Positions 5,983 through 14,000 of a stretch of 17,138 nucleotides of DNA are shown here, piece by piece; the stretch's first letter is position 1; the number at the start of each line of letters is the position of its first letter. The notes below the pieces were generated by a model. That model made no database searches, was not told where the DNA came from, and saw nothing but the letters and a program-made list of their open reading frames with translations. The stretch spans positions 1-17,138 of the forward strand of contig JAEZKN010000522.1 in the NCBI GenBank assembly GCA_023415395.1. The letters run 5' to 3'. The translations under genes and the position numbers were made by a program. This DNA comes from Actinomycetes bacterium (GTDB lineage: Bacteria; Actinomycetota; Actinomycetes; Propionibacteriales; Nocardioidaceae).

Positions 5983-7911
5983 TCACCCGGCCGACGTACC
6001 GCTTTCGAGCAGAAGGCGCCGGACGAAATCATGGAGGAGGTCGTAGCCGTGCTGGGTGAGGATCGACTCGGCGTGGAACTGGATGCCCTGGAAGTGCGGC
6101 CCCCGGACCCGGTGGACGTCTCCGGTCACGGGATCCGCCTCGACCACGACGCCCTCCGGGGCCTCGGCGTCGCCGAGCCGCGCCACGAACGTGTTGTAGA
6201 AGCCGACCCGCTCGGTCCGGCCGTCGATCTCCACCGGGGACTGCGTGCCCTGGAAGACGATGTCCTTGTAGTGCAGGCCGATGCCGAGGTGGTGGCAGAG
6301 AGCCTGGTGGCCCAGGCAGACCGCGAGGAACGGCCGCTCGGCCGCCATCAGCTCGGCGACCGCCGCCCGCAGGTTGGCCATCTTGGGGTCGTCGCCGTCG
6401 CGCGGGTCGCCCGGCCCGGGCCCGACGATCACCAGGTCGAAGCCGTCCAGGCGGCCCGGGACGTAGTCCTCGTGCCGGACCACCTCGCTGGTCATGCCGA
6501 GCACGCCGAGGACGTGGCGCAGCATGTTCACGAAGTCGTCCTCGCCGTCGAGGATCACCACGCTCTTCCCGGCCAGCCGGGGGTCGGGCGGGGAGCCGCC
6601 CTGGTCGGTGAGCCAGAACGACGACAGCCGGTGGTTGCGCTTGTTCAGCGCCAGCAGCACGTCCTCGTCGTTGACGAGCTCGGCGACGTTCACCTCCGGC
6701 GCGGGCGCCGGCTCGACGAGCCCGAAGGCGCTGAGGATCCCGCCCGCCTTGGCGTGCGTCTCCGCGACCTCGTACGCCGGGTCCGAGTCACGCACGAGCG
6801 TGGCGCCCGCGGTGACGGTGAGCCGGCCGTCGAGGTCGACGGCCGCGGTGCGGATCACGATCGGGCTGTCGACCACGGGCCCGCCCTGGCCGTCCCGGCC
6901 GAGGATGGCCAGCGCCGCGCCGTAGTAGCCGCGCCCCTCGGGCTCGTACTTCTTGATCAGCCGGCACGCGTTCTCCACCGGCGAGCCGGTGACGGTGGCG
7001 GCGTACATCGTGTCGCGCAGGACCTCGCGCGGGTCGCGGCTGGTGCGGCCGGCGAGGAGGTACTCGGTGTGGACGAGGCGGCTCATCGGCTTGAGGAACG
7101 GGCCGAGCACCTGTCCGCCCTCGTTGCAGATGTCGCACATCATCTTCAGCTCCTCGTCGACGACCATGAAGAGCTCGTAGATCTCCTTCTCGTCGTCGAG
7201 GAACTCCAGCAGGCGGCTCCGGACGTCGCCCTCGCGCGGGATCCGGAAGGTGCCGCTGATCGGGTTCATCCGGACGTCGCCGCCGTGGATGGTCACGTGC
7301 CGCTCCGGGCTCGCGCCGATCAGGTAGCGGTCGCCGGTGAAGAAGACGAAGGTCCAGTACGCCCCGCGCTCGCGCTCCAGGAGCCGGCGGAAGACCTCGA
7401 GCGCCTTGTCCGCCCCCCAGTCCGCGACCCGCGCGCGGTAGTGCCGGCCGACGACGAGGTTGGCGCCCTCGCCCTGGCCGATCTCGTCCTCGATGATGGC
7501 GGCGACGAGCTTGCCGTACTCCTCGTCGTCGGTCTCGAAGCCGCCGCGGTCGGCGAACTCGACGGGTACGGCGTCGATCGCCTCGACCACCTCGGCGACC
7601 GTGAACTCCAGCTCGGTCTCGACGTCGACGACCACCAGCGGCGTGCCGTCGTCGTGCGCCTCGAAGCCGCGCTCGCGCACCTGGCGGAAGGGCACCGCGA
7701 GCAGCCGGTCGGCGATGTGCCCGTCCTCCGGCACGCCCTCCTCGAGGGGGACGTCGAGGATCGACTCGACCACGCGCCGGGTGCCACCGACGACGCCGAC
7801 GGTGTCGCGGTCGCCGGCCCGGGTGGAGCGCCGGATGATCGCCCACGCCTCGTGCCCCTGGACGGCCGCGATGGCTTCCCGGGCTGAGGTGGGGGCAGTC
7901 GATCCGCTCAT
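5983..7911 (-). CDS. PhzE-type fused chorismate aminotransferase (anthranilate/ADIC synthase family)
   Basis: This 642-residue protein joins a chorismate-using domain (about 1-400) to a glutamine amidotransferase domain (about 445-640). Remembered similarity to Pseudomonas PhzE is strong over the full length: DEIGQGEGAN, RGAYWTFV, GASPERH, NPISGT (216-221), VVDEELKMM, LVHTEYLLAGRTSRD, TVTGSPVENACRLI, GRGYYGAA. The amidotransferase triad is Cys532 in AVCLGHQ with His613 and Glu615 in FHAES. PhzE makes 2-amino-2-deoxyisochorismate; plain anthranilate synthases also release pyruvate to give anthranilate. Position 219 is Ser in NPISGT, as in PhzE, not the Ala or Lys of TrpE and PabB. No other phenazine gene is near, so it may serve tryptophan or an unknown aromatic product. 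The ATG at 7911 fits a leaderless promoter at 7918-7923. Family firm, product uncertain. Confidence 0.88.
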   Translation of the reverse strand: MSGSTAPTSAREAIAAVQGHEAWAIIRRSTRAGDRDTVGVVGGTRRVVESILDVPLEEGVPEDGHIADRLLAVPFRQVRERGFEAHDDGTPLVVVDVETELEFTVAEVVEAIDAVPVEFADRGGFETDDEEYGKLVAAIIEDEIGQGEGANLVVGRHYRARVADWGADKALEVFRRLLERERGAYWTFVFFTGDRYLIGASPERHVTIHGGDVRMNPISGTFRIPREGDVRSRLLEFLDDEKEIYELFMVVDEELKMMCDICNEGGQVLGPFLKPMSRLVHTEYLLAGRTSRDPREVLRDTMYAATVTGSPVENACRLIKKYEPEGRGYYGAALAILGRDGQGGPVVDSPIVIRTAAVDLDGRLTVTAGATLVRDSDPAYEVAETHAKAGGILSAFGLVEPAPAPEVNVAELVNDEDVLLALNKRNHRLSSFWLTDQGGSPPDPRLAGKSVVILDGEDDFVNMLRHVLGVLGMTSEVVRHEDYVPGRLDGFDLVIVGPGPGDPRDGDDPKMANLRAAVAELMAAERPFLAVCLGHQALCHHLGIGLHYKDIVFQGTQSPVEIDGRTERVGFYNTFVARLGDAEAPEGVVVEADPVTGDVHRVRGPHFQGIQFHAESILTQHGYDLLHDFVRRLLLESGTSAG

Positions 7912-7917
7912 GCAACG

Positions 7918-7923
7918 ACTCTA
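7918..7923 (-). promoter_or_regulatory. -10 element of the PhzE-type gene, leaderless
   Basis: On the minus strand TAGAGT, a TANNNT match, ends 6 bases before the ATG at 7911, so transcription would start at about the A of that codon. The region where a -35 would sit lies inside the palindromic repeat cluster. No ribosome binding site is seen, which agrees with a leaderless message. Confidence 0.45.
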
Positions 7924-7927
7924 GTTG

Positions 7928-8046
7928 CCGCCGAGTCGGCGCTACTTGCCCGTCTCAACCCGCCGAGTCGGCGCTACTTGCCCGTCGTCGCGTACAAGAC
8001 GCGCCGACTCGAGCCTCCCTGGCGGGCAAGACGAGCCGAGTCGGCG
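7928..8046. repeat. Cluster of four palindromic repeat units (REP/BIME-like)
   Basis: This fills the spacer between the PhzE-type gene and the HelD-like gene. Units 1 and 2 are identical 27-base direct repeats at 7928-7954 and 7960-7986 (period 32). Each starts with the palindrome CGCCGAGTCGGCG and ends CTTGCCCGTC. Unit 3 is inverted and diverged (about 7988-8011). Unit 4 is inverted at 8021-8046 and matches unit 1 at 21 of 26 positions. The order plus-plus-minus-minus lets the cluster fold into long hairpins. It abuts the stop codon of the HelD-like gene (8047-8049) and the promoter of the next gene, so it may end transcription from the one and affect the other. Mobility by a REP-associated transposase is an inference; none is in the window. 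Confidence 0.8.
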
Positions 8047-10233
8047 TCAGGACAGGGTGGTGAGGAGCTGGGTGGCGCGGGTGAGGACCACGTAGAGGGT
8101 GGCCCGGCCCGTGGCCGACTCGTCCTCGATCTCCTGCGGGCGCACGACCACGATGCCGTCGAACTCCAGGCCCTTGGTGTCCAGGCCGGTGAGCACGACG
8201 ATCCGGTCCTCGCCCGACGGGGTGACCGAGGAGTCGATGGCCGCCCGGGCGCCCGGGGCGTCGTCGGCGAACTCGGCCCAGGAGGCCAGCCAGGCGTTGA
8301 CCTCCGAGCGCCGGGCGACCGGCACCACGATGCCCACCGTGCCCTCGACCTGGGCGGCGATCTCGGCCACGGCCGCGCGGGTGGCGGACTCGAGGTCGGC
8401 GTCAGCGACGCCCTCGACCACCCGCGGCTCGATGCCGGTGGACCGGACGGCCGTCGGCAGGTCGGCGTCGAGGCCGACCCGCTCGGCGTACGCGGCCGCG
8501 TGGGCGTAGATCTCCGAGGAGTTGCGGTAGTTGGTCGAGAGGTGGAACTCGTGGACGTCCTTGCCCTCCAGGGCGGCGGCCCGGGCCTCGGCGGCCTCGG
8601 CCGGCACCGGCCACGAGGACTGGGCCGGGTCGCCCACGATCGTCCACGACGCCGTCCGCCCGCGTCGGCCGACCATGCGCCACTGCATCGGCGTGAGGTC
8701 CTGCGCCTCGTCGATGAGCACGTGGGCGAAGGGGTCGTCCTCGATCCGGTGCGTCGGCGGCGCCCAGGCGCGACCGCTCGGCGCGAACTCGCGGTCGGCG
8801 GCGGTGAAGAGCTCCTGCACGTCGACGCCGCCCTCGAGCAGGCCGGTCTCGTCGAGGTCGCGCTCGTCGTCGGTGCGCGCCGGCACGTCGCCGATCGCGT
8901 AGCGCAGCTCGTCGAGCAGCGGCACGTCCTCGACGCTCAGCGTGGTGGACTCGCTCCACGACTTCGAGAGCAGCCGCTGCTCCTCGGGGCTGAGGACGCC
9001 GTCGGCGACCCGAGAGAGGAGCTCCGGGTCCCGCAGCCAGCCGAAGACGGTCTGGGCGTCCAGGGGCGGCCACCACGCGGCGACGAAGTCGAGGAAGTCG
9101 CGGTTGCCCAGGAGGTCGTCGTTGAACGCCGCGCGCCCGCGGTCGCGGCCGCGCTCGCCACGCACCTGGCGCCACATCGCGTCGAGCAGGGTGTTGGCCA
9201 CCTTGGGCAGCTGCCGGTTGCGGCGGCCCTGCGACATCAGCTGGCGGCGCAGTCGGCCCAGCTCGCCCCGGTCGAGGACGATGGTGTCGTCGCGCCAGAA
9301 GACGCGGAACTCCCGCGGGCTGCCCGGCGCCTGCTGGCGGGCGGTGCGCCGGAGCACCTCGGCCATCCGGTGAGCGCCCTTGACGTCGGCGACCGCGGGC
9401 TCGTCGTGGCGGGTGGCCCGCACCCCGTCGACGACCTCGCCGAGCGAGCGCAGCGCGACCGCGGTCTCGCCGAGGCTCGGGAGCACCCGCTCGATGTAGC
9501 GCATGAAGACGCCGCTCGGGCCGACGATCAGCACGCCGCCGCTCTCGTAGCGCCGGCGGTCGTTGTAGAGCAGGAAGGCCGCCCGGTGCAGGGCGACCAC
9601 GGTCTTGCCGGTGCCCGGTCCGCCGGAGATCGCCACGACGCCCTTGCCGGGCGCGCGGATCGCCTTGTCCTGCTCGGCCTGGATGGTGGCGACGATCGAG
9701 TGCATGGACCGGTCGCGCGCGCGGGAGAGCTGCGCCATCAGCGCGCCCTCGCCGACGATCGGCAGCGAGGTCTCGGCCTCCGCGTCGAGCAGCTCGTCCT
9801 CCCCGCCGACGACCTTCGGGCCGCTGCTGCGCAGCACGCGACGGCGTACGACGTCGTGGGGCTCGGCCGCGGTGGCCTGGTAGAACACGGCGGCCGCCGG
9901 GGCGCGCCAGTCGATCAGCAGGGAGTCGCGGTTGGCGTCGCGCAGGCCGATCCGGCCGATGTAGCGCGGCTCGGGGTCGACCTCCTCGCGCAGGTCGAGC
10001 CGGCCGAAGACCAGGCCCTCGTGCGCGGCGTCGAGCTGGGCCATCCGGCGCGCGGCCTGGAAGACCATGGCGTCGCGCTCGACCAGGCCGCCCTCGTGGC
10101 CCAGCCGGCCCCGGCTGTGGCCCTCCTTGGCGATGGCCTGGGCCGCCTTGGCCGAGGCGGCCAGCTGCACGTACACCCGGTCCACGAACGCCTGCTCGGC
10201 AGCGATCTCCCGCTCGACCAGCTCTTCAGACAA
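8047..10233 (-). CDS. HelD-family ATPase, HelR-like RNA polymerase recycling protein
   Basis: This 728-residue superfamily 1 helicase-like ATPase fits the actinobacterial HelD/HelR group. The N-terminus (about 1-65) is a predicted coiled coil, the part that enters the RNA polymerase secondary channel in known HelD. Motifs follow: Q motif IQAEQDKAI (184-192), Walker A GGPGTGKT (204-211), Walker B VLIDEAQD, GDPAQSSW, STNYRNSSEI, GLDTKGLEFD and YVVLTRAT near the C-terminus. Known HelD proteins strip stalled polymerase from DNA using ATP, and HelR also removes rifamycin from it. The TTG start at 10233 is chosen because GAGGGG lies 9 bases upstream and the product MSEELVEREIAAEQAFVDRVY matches family N-termini; the open frame upstream is a shadow. 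The gene follows the crotonase gene by 56 bases. Resistance function is inferred; a UvrD-like DNA role is less likely. Confidence 0.85.
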   Translation of the reverse strand: MSEELVEREIAAEQAFVDRVYVQLAASAKAAQAIAKEGHSRGRLGHEGGLVERDAMVFQAARRMAQLDAAHEGLVFGRLDLREEVDPEPRYIGRIGLRDANRDSLLIDWRAPAAAVFYQATAAEPHDVVRRRVLRSSGPKVVGGEDELLDAEAETSLPIVGEGALMAQLSRARDRSMHSIVATIQAEQDKAIRAPGKGVVAISGGPGTGKTVVALHRAAFLLYNDRRRYESGGVLIVGPSGVFMRYIERVLPSLGETAVALRSLGEVVDGVRATRHDEPAVADVKGAHRMAEVLRRTARQQAPGSPREFRVFWRDDTIVLDRGELGRLRRQLMSQGRRNRQLPKVANTLLDAMWRQVRGERGRDRGRAAFNDDLLGNRDFLDFVAAWWPPLDAQTVFGWLRDPELLSRVADGVLSPEEQRLLSKSWSESTTLSVEDVPLLDELRYAIGDVPARTDDERDLDETGLLEGGVDVQELFTAADREFAPSGRAWAPPTHRIEDDPFAHVLIDEAQDLTPMQWRMVGRRGRTASWTIVGDPAQSSWPVPAEAAEARAAALEGKDVHEFHLSTNYRNSSEIYAHAAAYAERVGLDADLPTAVRSTGIEPRVVEGVADADLESATRAAVAEIAAQVEGTVGIVVPVARRSEVNAWLASWAEFADDAPGARAAIDSSVTPSGEDRIVVLTGLDTKGLEFDGIVVVRPQEIEDESATGRATLYVVLTRATQLLTTLS

Positions 10234-10242
10234 CGCTTGCTT

Positions 10243-10248
10243 CCCCTC
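10243..10248 (-). promoter_or_regulatory. Ribosome binding site deciding a TTG start
   Basis: GAGGGG on the minus strand lies 9 bases before the TTG at 10233 in the gap between the crotonase gene and the HelD-like gene. It is the main reason for choosing a TTG over frames that open further upstream. A rifamycin-associated element (an inverted repeat with GGGGCTT arms) was looked for in this gap and not seen. Confidence 0.55.
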
Positions 10249-10289
10249 GTCCCGGACCGTTCCGGCAAGTCGACAAGCGTACCTGCGCC

Positions 10290-11036
10290 CTACTTCTTCC
10301 GGGAAAGGAACGCCGTCATCGCCTCGCGCGCCTCCTCGGACCCGAAGAGCCGCGCGGACAGGTCGGCCAGCTCGGGACCGCGGTCGTCGAGCCGGGCGAC
10401 GAGGTCGTGGTTGAGGATCCGCTTGGACTCGCGCAGCCCCTGGGCCGCGCCGGTGGCGAGCGAGGCGCACACCTTCGCGACCTCCGCGTCGAGGTCCTCG
10501 GCCGGCACCGCCGCCGTGACGAGGCCGTACGCCGCCGCCTCGGTGCCTCCGAAGACCTCGCCGCCGAGCGTGGTCAGCGCCGCGGCCCGCGGGTTCATCC
10601 GGGCGTGGACGGTGAGCGAGATGATCGCGGCCGCGAGGCCGAGCTTGACCTCGGTGAGCGCGAAGGTCGACTCCGTGGAGACGATCGCGATGTCCGAGGC
10701 GGCCACGATGCCGATGCCACCGGCCCGGGCGGCGCCGACGACCCGGGTGACCACCGGCTTGTCGAGGGTGAGGATCAGCCGCTGCAGCTCGATGATCCGG
10801 CGGGTGCCCTCCTCCATGCCGCCCGAGGACGCCTCGGACAGGTCGGCACCGGAGCAGAAGACCCGGTCGGCCGAGGTGATCAGGACGACCTTCACCGCCG
10901 GGTCGGCCCCGGCCCGATGGAGCCGCTCCAGCAGCTCGGTCACGAGCTGGCGCGAGAGCGCGTTCCGGTTGTGCGGCGAGTCGAGCGTGATGGTGGCGAC
11001 GGAGTCGGCGACGGCGTAGTGAACGAGCTCGGGCAT
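10290..11036 (-). CDS. Enoyl-CoA hydratase/isomerase (crotonase) family protein
   Basis: This 248-residue crotonase-fold protein acts on acyl-CoA thioesters. Family marks are ATITLDSP and NALS near the start, the first oxyanion-hole segment VFCSGADLSEAS (59-70), and the second in RAGGIGIVAASDIAI (104-118). Of the two acid residues of classical enoyl-CoA hydratase, the first is replaced by Gly (about residue 109), while the second is kept as Glu129 in TEVKLGL. It may therefore be a hydratase of relaxed type, an isomerase or another crotonase activity. The ATG at 11036 is preferred over the GTG at 11054 because AGGATGG lies just upstream; CAGGAT could also be a -10 for a leaderless message. It lies 48 bases after the giant secreted-protein gene, with no visible terminator between. 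Confidence 0.85.
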   Translation of the reverse strand: MPELVHYAVADSVATITLDSPHNRNALSRQLVTELLERLHRAGADPAVKVVLITSADRVFCSGADLSEASSGGMEEGTRRIIELQRLILTLDKPVVTRVVGAARAGGIGIVAASDIAIVSTESTFALTEVKLGLAAAIISLTVHARMNPRAAALTTLGGEVFGGTEAAAYGLVTAAVPAEDLDAEVAKVCASLATGAAQGLRESKRILNHDLVARLDDRGPELADLSARLFGSEEAREAMTAFLSRKK

Positions 11037-11084
11037 GTGGCCATCCTGCCCCACACCCGAGCCCGTCTCGTCCCAGCCCGCCGG

Positions 11085-14000
11085 TCAGTGCTTGAGGCGC
11101 ACCGTCCGGACCTCGCCACCGATCCGCAGCTGCGCCCGGTGCATCTTGCCCAGCAGCTTCTTGCCGGCGGCGGTCTTCCGCAGGTGCAGCGTCGCCTTCG
11201 CCCCGGACTTGATCCGGTAGGCGCCCTTGGCGAGGACGGTCCCGGCCTTCACGGTCTTGCCACCGATCCTGACCTTCGACGACGTGACCAGCGTGGCCAC
11301 GCCCCTGCAGGCCCCGGCGCCCGCACCGCACTTCACGGTGGCGGCGACGACCTTGGGCGAGGACACCACGACGGGTGCCACCGGGAGGACCACCGGCGAG
11401 GTGTCGACCGTGACCGTGACGCTCGAGCTGTTGTCGCTGCTCGTCGTCTCCGGGGTCGACGTCGTGACGGTCGCCGTGTTCGTGACGGTGCCGCCCTGGT
11501 CCGCGCCCTTCGCGGTCCGGTTCTTCAGGCAGAGCAGGAAGAGCCGCGCCGTCAGCGGACCGTCGGTCGGGTTGTGGAGCTTGAACACCCGGATGATCGG
11601 CCGCGGGTCGTTGCCGAGCACGACGAGACCGGGGTCGACGTCGTAGCCGGCGACGATGCCCTTGGCGTCGTCCGCGCAGGTGAGCGTGAACTCCGCGGTC
11701 TGCCCGGCCGGGACCGTCACGGACCTGCGGACCTCGTCGAGCGCCAGCTGGTGGGTGTGCCCGGCGGCGGTGCTGGTCAGGTCGGCCAGGCAGCGCATCG
11801 TGAACGTCCCCGTGCTCGCGGCGCCGTCGTTGACCACGCCGAAGCGCCAGCCGTTCGTGCCCTCGGGGTACGACGTGACGACCGGTGCGGTCCCGTCCAG
11901 CAGGTAGCCCGGCTGGATCGGGGTCTGGCCCGGCGCGCACGTCAGCGTGACGTCGGTGCGGCCCGTGGGCAGCGCGCGGGTCTCGCTCAGCTGAGCACCG
12001 ACCACCAGGTCGTGGTGGTGGTTGCCGACCGTCTCGCTCTCGCTCTTGACGCAGACCGCGAACACCTTGGCCTGGGCCCGGCCCCTGGCGTCGTTGACGA
12101 AGGTCGCCCGCCAGCCGCCGGTGCCGGTCGCCCGGTTCTCGGTCAGGTGGACGTCGGCGAGCGTGCCGGTGCCCTGGTCGACGTGGTCCACGCGGCCCGA
12201 GCCGTCGGTGACGACGTAGCCCGGCATGCAGGAGACCGTGCCGGTCGCGCGGTCGTCGTGGTCGACGTCCACGTGGACCTCGGTCTTCTGCACGTCGAAC
12301 AGGTGCTGGTGGTCGGCGCCGATCTCCGGCAGCGGGTCCACCCTGACCTGGACGTCCACGGCCCGGGTGGCGCCGGCGGGCACCTTGCCCAGGGCGCAGG
12401 TGACCGTCGAGCCCGAGCGGGTGCACGGGGTGTCGGCGGACACGAAGGTCACGCCGCCCGGCAGCACGTCGGTCAGGACCACGTCCATCGCGTCCGCGGC
12501 GCCGGTGTTGGTGACGGTGAGCGTGTAGGTGATGACGTCGCCCTCGCGCGGGGTCGCGTCGTCGACGGTCTTCTTGACCTTGACGTTCGTGACCGTCGGC
12601 TGGACCGGGGTCGTCGTGGAGTCGGAGTCCTGGACCGTGGTGCCGCCCGGCGTGGTGCCGGTCGCCGTCGCGGTGTTGTCGACCTTCCCGGCGGCCACGT
12701 CGGCCGCGGTGATCGGGTAGGTCACGGCCGTGCAGTCGAAGGACTCGTCAGGGTCGAGTCCCCCGGCCGGGCAGGTCACCGGCCCCGCCTTCGGGTCCGC
12801 CACCGTCACCGGGTCGAGCCGCACGTTGCCGGTGTTGGTCACCCGGAACGAGTAGGTGATCGTGTCCCCCGCGTCGGGGCCGTTGCCGTCGAGGTCCTCG
12901 ACCGCGCTCGCGGTCTTCGAGAGCTGGATCGAGCCGGTCGCGGGCAGGTCGACGGTCCGGGAGTCGTCGTCGGTGACCGGGTCGCCGGTCGGCGGCGTGC
13001 CCGTCACGACCGCGGTGTTGTCCACCGAGCCGTGGTCCACGTCCTCCTGGGTCAGCGTGTAGACCCGCGGGTCGCAGGACGTCGACGCCCCCGGGGCCAG
13101 CGGCGCGCTCGGGCAGGTCACCGGCCCGACCTTGGGGTCGGCGACCGTGATGTTGGTGAGCGTCACGTTGCCGGTGTTGGTCACGTCGAACGTGTAGGTG
13201 ACGGTGTCACCGTCGTCGATGCCGTTGCCGTTGACGTCGTGCACCTCGCTGGCGGTCTTCACCAGGTTGATGCCCGGGTCCGAGGGGACCGGGGTCGTCG
13301 TCGAGTCCGTGTCGCTCACGGGTGAGCCGGTCGGCGGCGTGCCCGAGGCGGTCGCGGTGTTGTCGACCTTGCCGGCGTCCACGTCGGCCTGCGTGAGCGG
13401 GTAGGTCTTCGGCGTGCAGCTCACGGTCGCGCCAGGTGCCAGGGCGCCGGACGGGCAGGTGACCGCACCGACCTTCGGGTCCGACACCGTCACCGGGTCG
13501 AGCCTGACGTTGCCGGTGTTGGTCACCGCGAACGAGTAGGTGATCGTGTCGCCGGCGTCCGGGCCGTTGCCGTCCACGTCGTCGATCGCGCTCGCGGTCT
13601 TGTCCAGCCGGATCGACGGCGCGGACGGGACCGGGGTGGTCGTGCTGTCCGTGTCGGTCACGGTGCCCCCGACCGGCGGCTTGCCGGTCGCGGTGGCGGT
13701 GTTGTCGACCTTGCCGGCGTTCACGTCGGCCTGGGTCAGCGGGTAGGCGACCGGCGTGCAGGTGACCTGCGCGCCCGGCGCGACCGGACCGGACGGGCAG
13801 ACGACCGTCCCGACCTTGGGGTCCTCGACCGTGACCGGGTCGAGGGTCACGTTGCCGGTGTTGGTGACCGTGAAGCCGTAGGTGATCGTGTCACCGGCGT
13901 CCGGGCCGTTGCCGTCCACGTCGACGATCGGGCCGGCGGTCTTGTCGACCTCGATCGACGGGTACGCCGGGATCGGGGTGCTCGTCGAGTCGTCGTCGGT

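Noticed and set aside
5140..7887. A 915-codon open frame on the plus strand
   Set aside because: It lies antisense to pabA, pabB and the PhzE-type gene, whose proteins have full family motifs. Its own product is Arg/Pro/His-rich with no domain, a usual effect of very high GC.
10234..10289. Rifamycin-associated element upstream of the HelD-like gene
   Set aside because: No GGGGCTT inverted repeat is present; only a CTTG direct repeat (near 10265-10277) is seen.
7978..11019. A 1013-codon open frame on the plus strand
   Set aside because: Antisense to the HelD-like and crotonase genes, with low-complexity sequence and no recognisable motif.
11085..11405. Sortase anchor at the C-terminus of the giant protein
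   Set aside because: No LPXTG-like motif, no terminal hydrophobic helix; the protein ends in a basic beta-rich domain.
10234..12426. N-terminal extension of the HelD-like protein by 731 codons
   Set aside because: The extension covers the crotonase gene and part of the secreted-protein gene in another frame. A ribosome binding site and a family-like N-terminus mark the TTG at 10233 as the start.
10407..13325. A 972-codon open frame on the plus strand
   Set aside because: Antisense to the giant secreted protein and crotonase genes; composition is a mirror of those genes.
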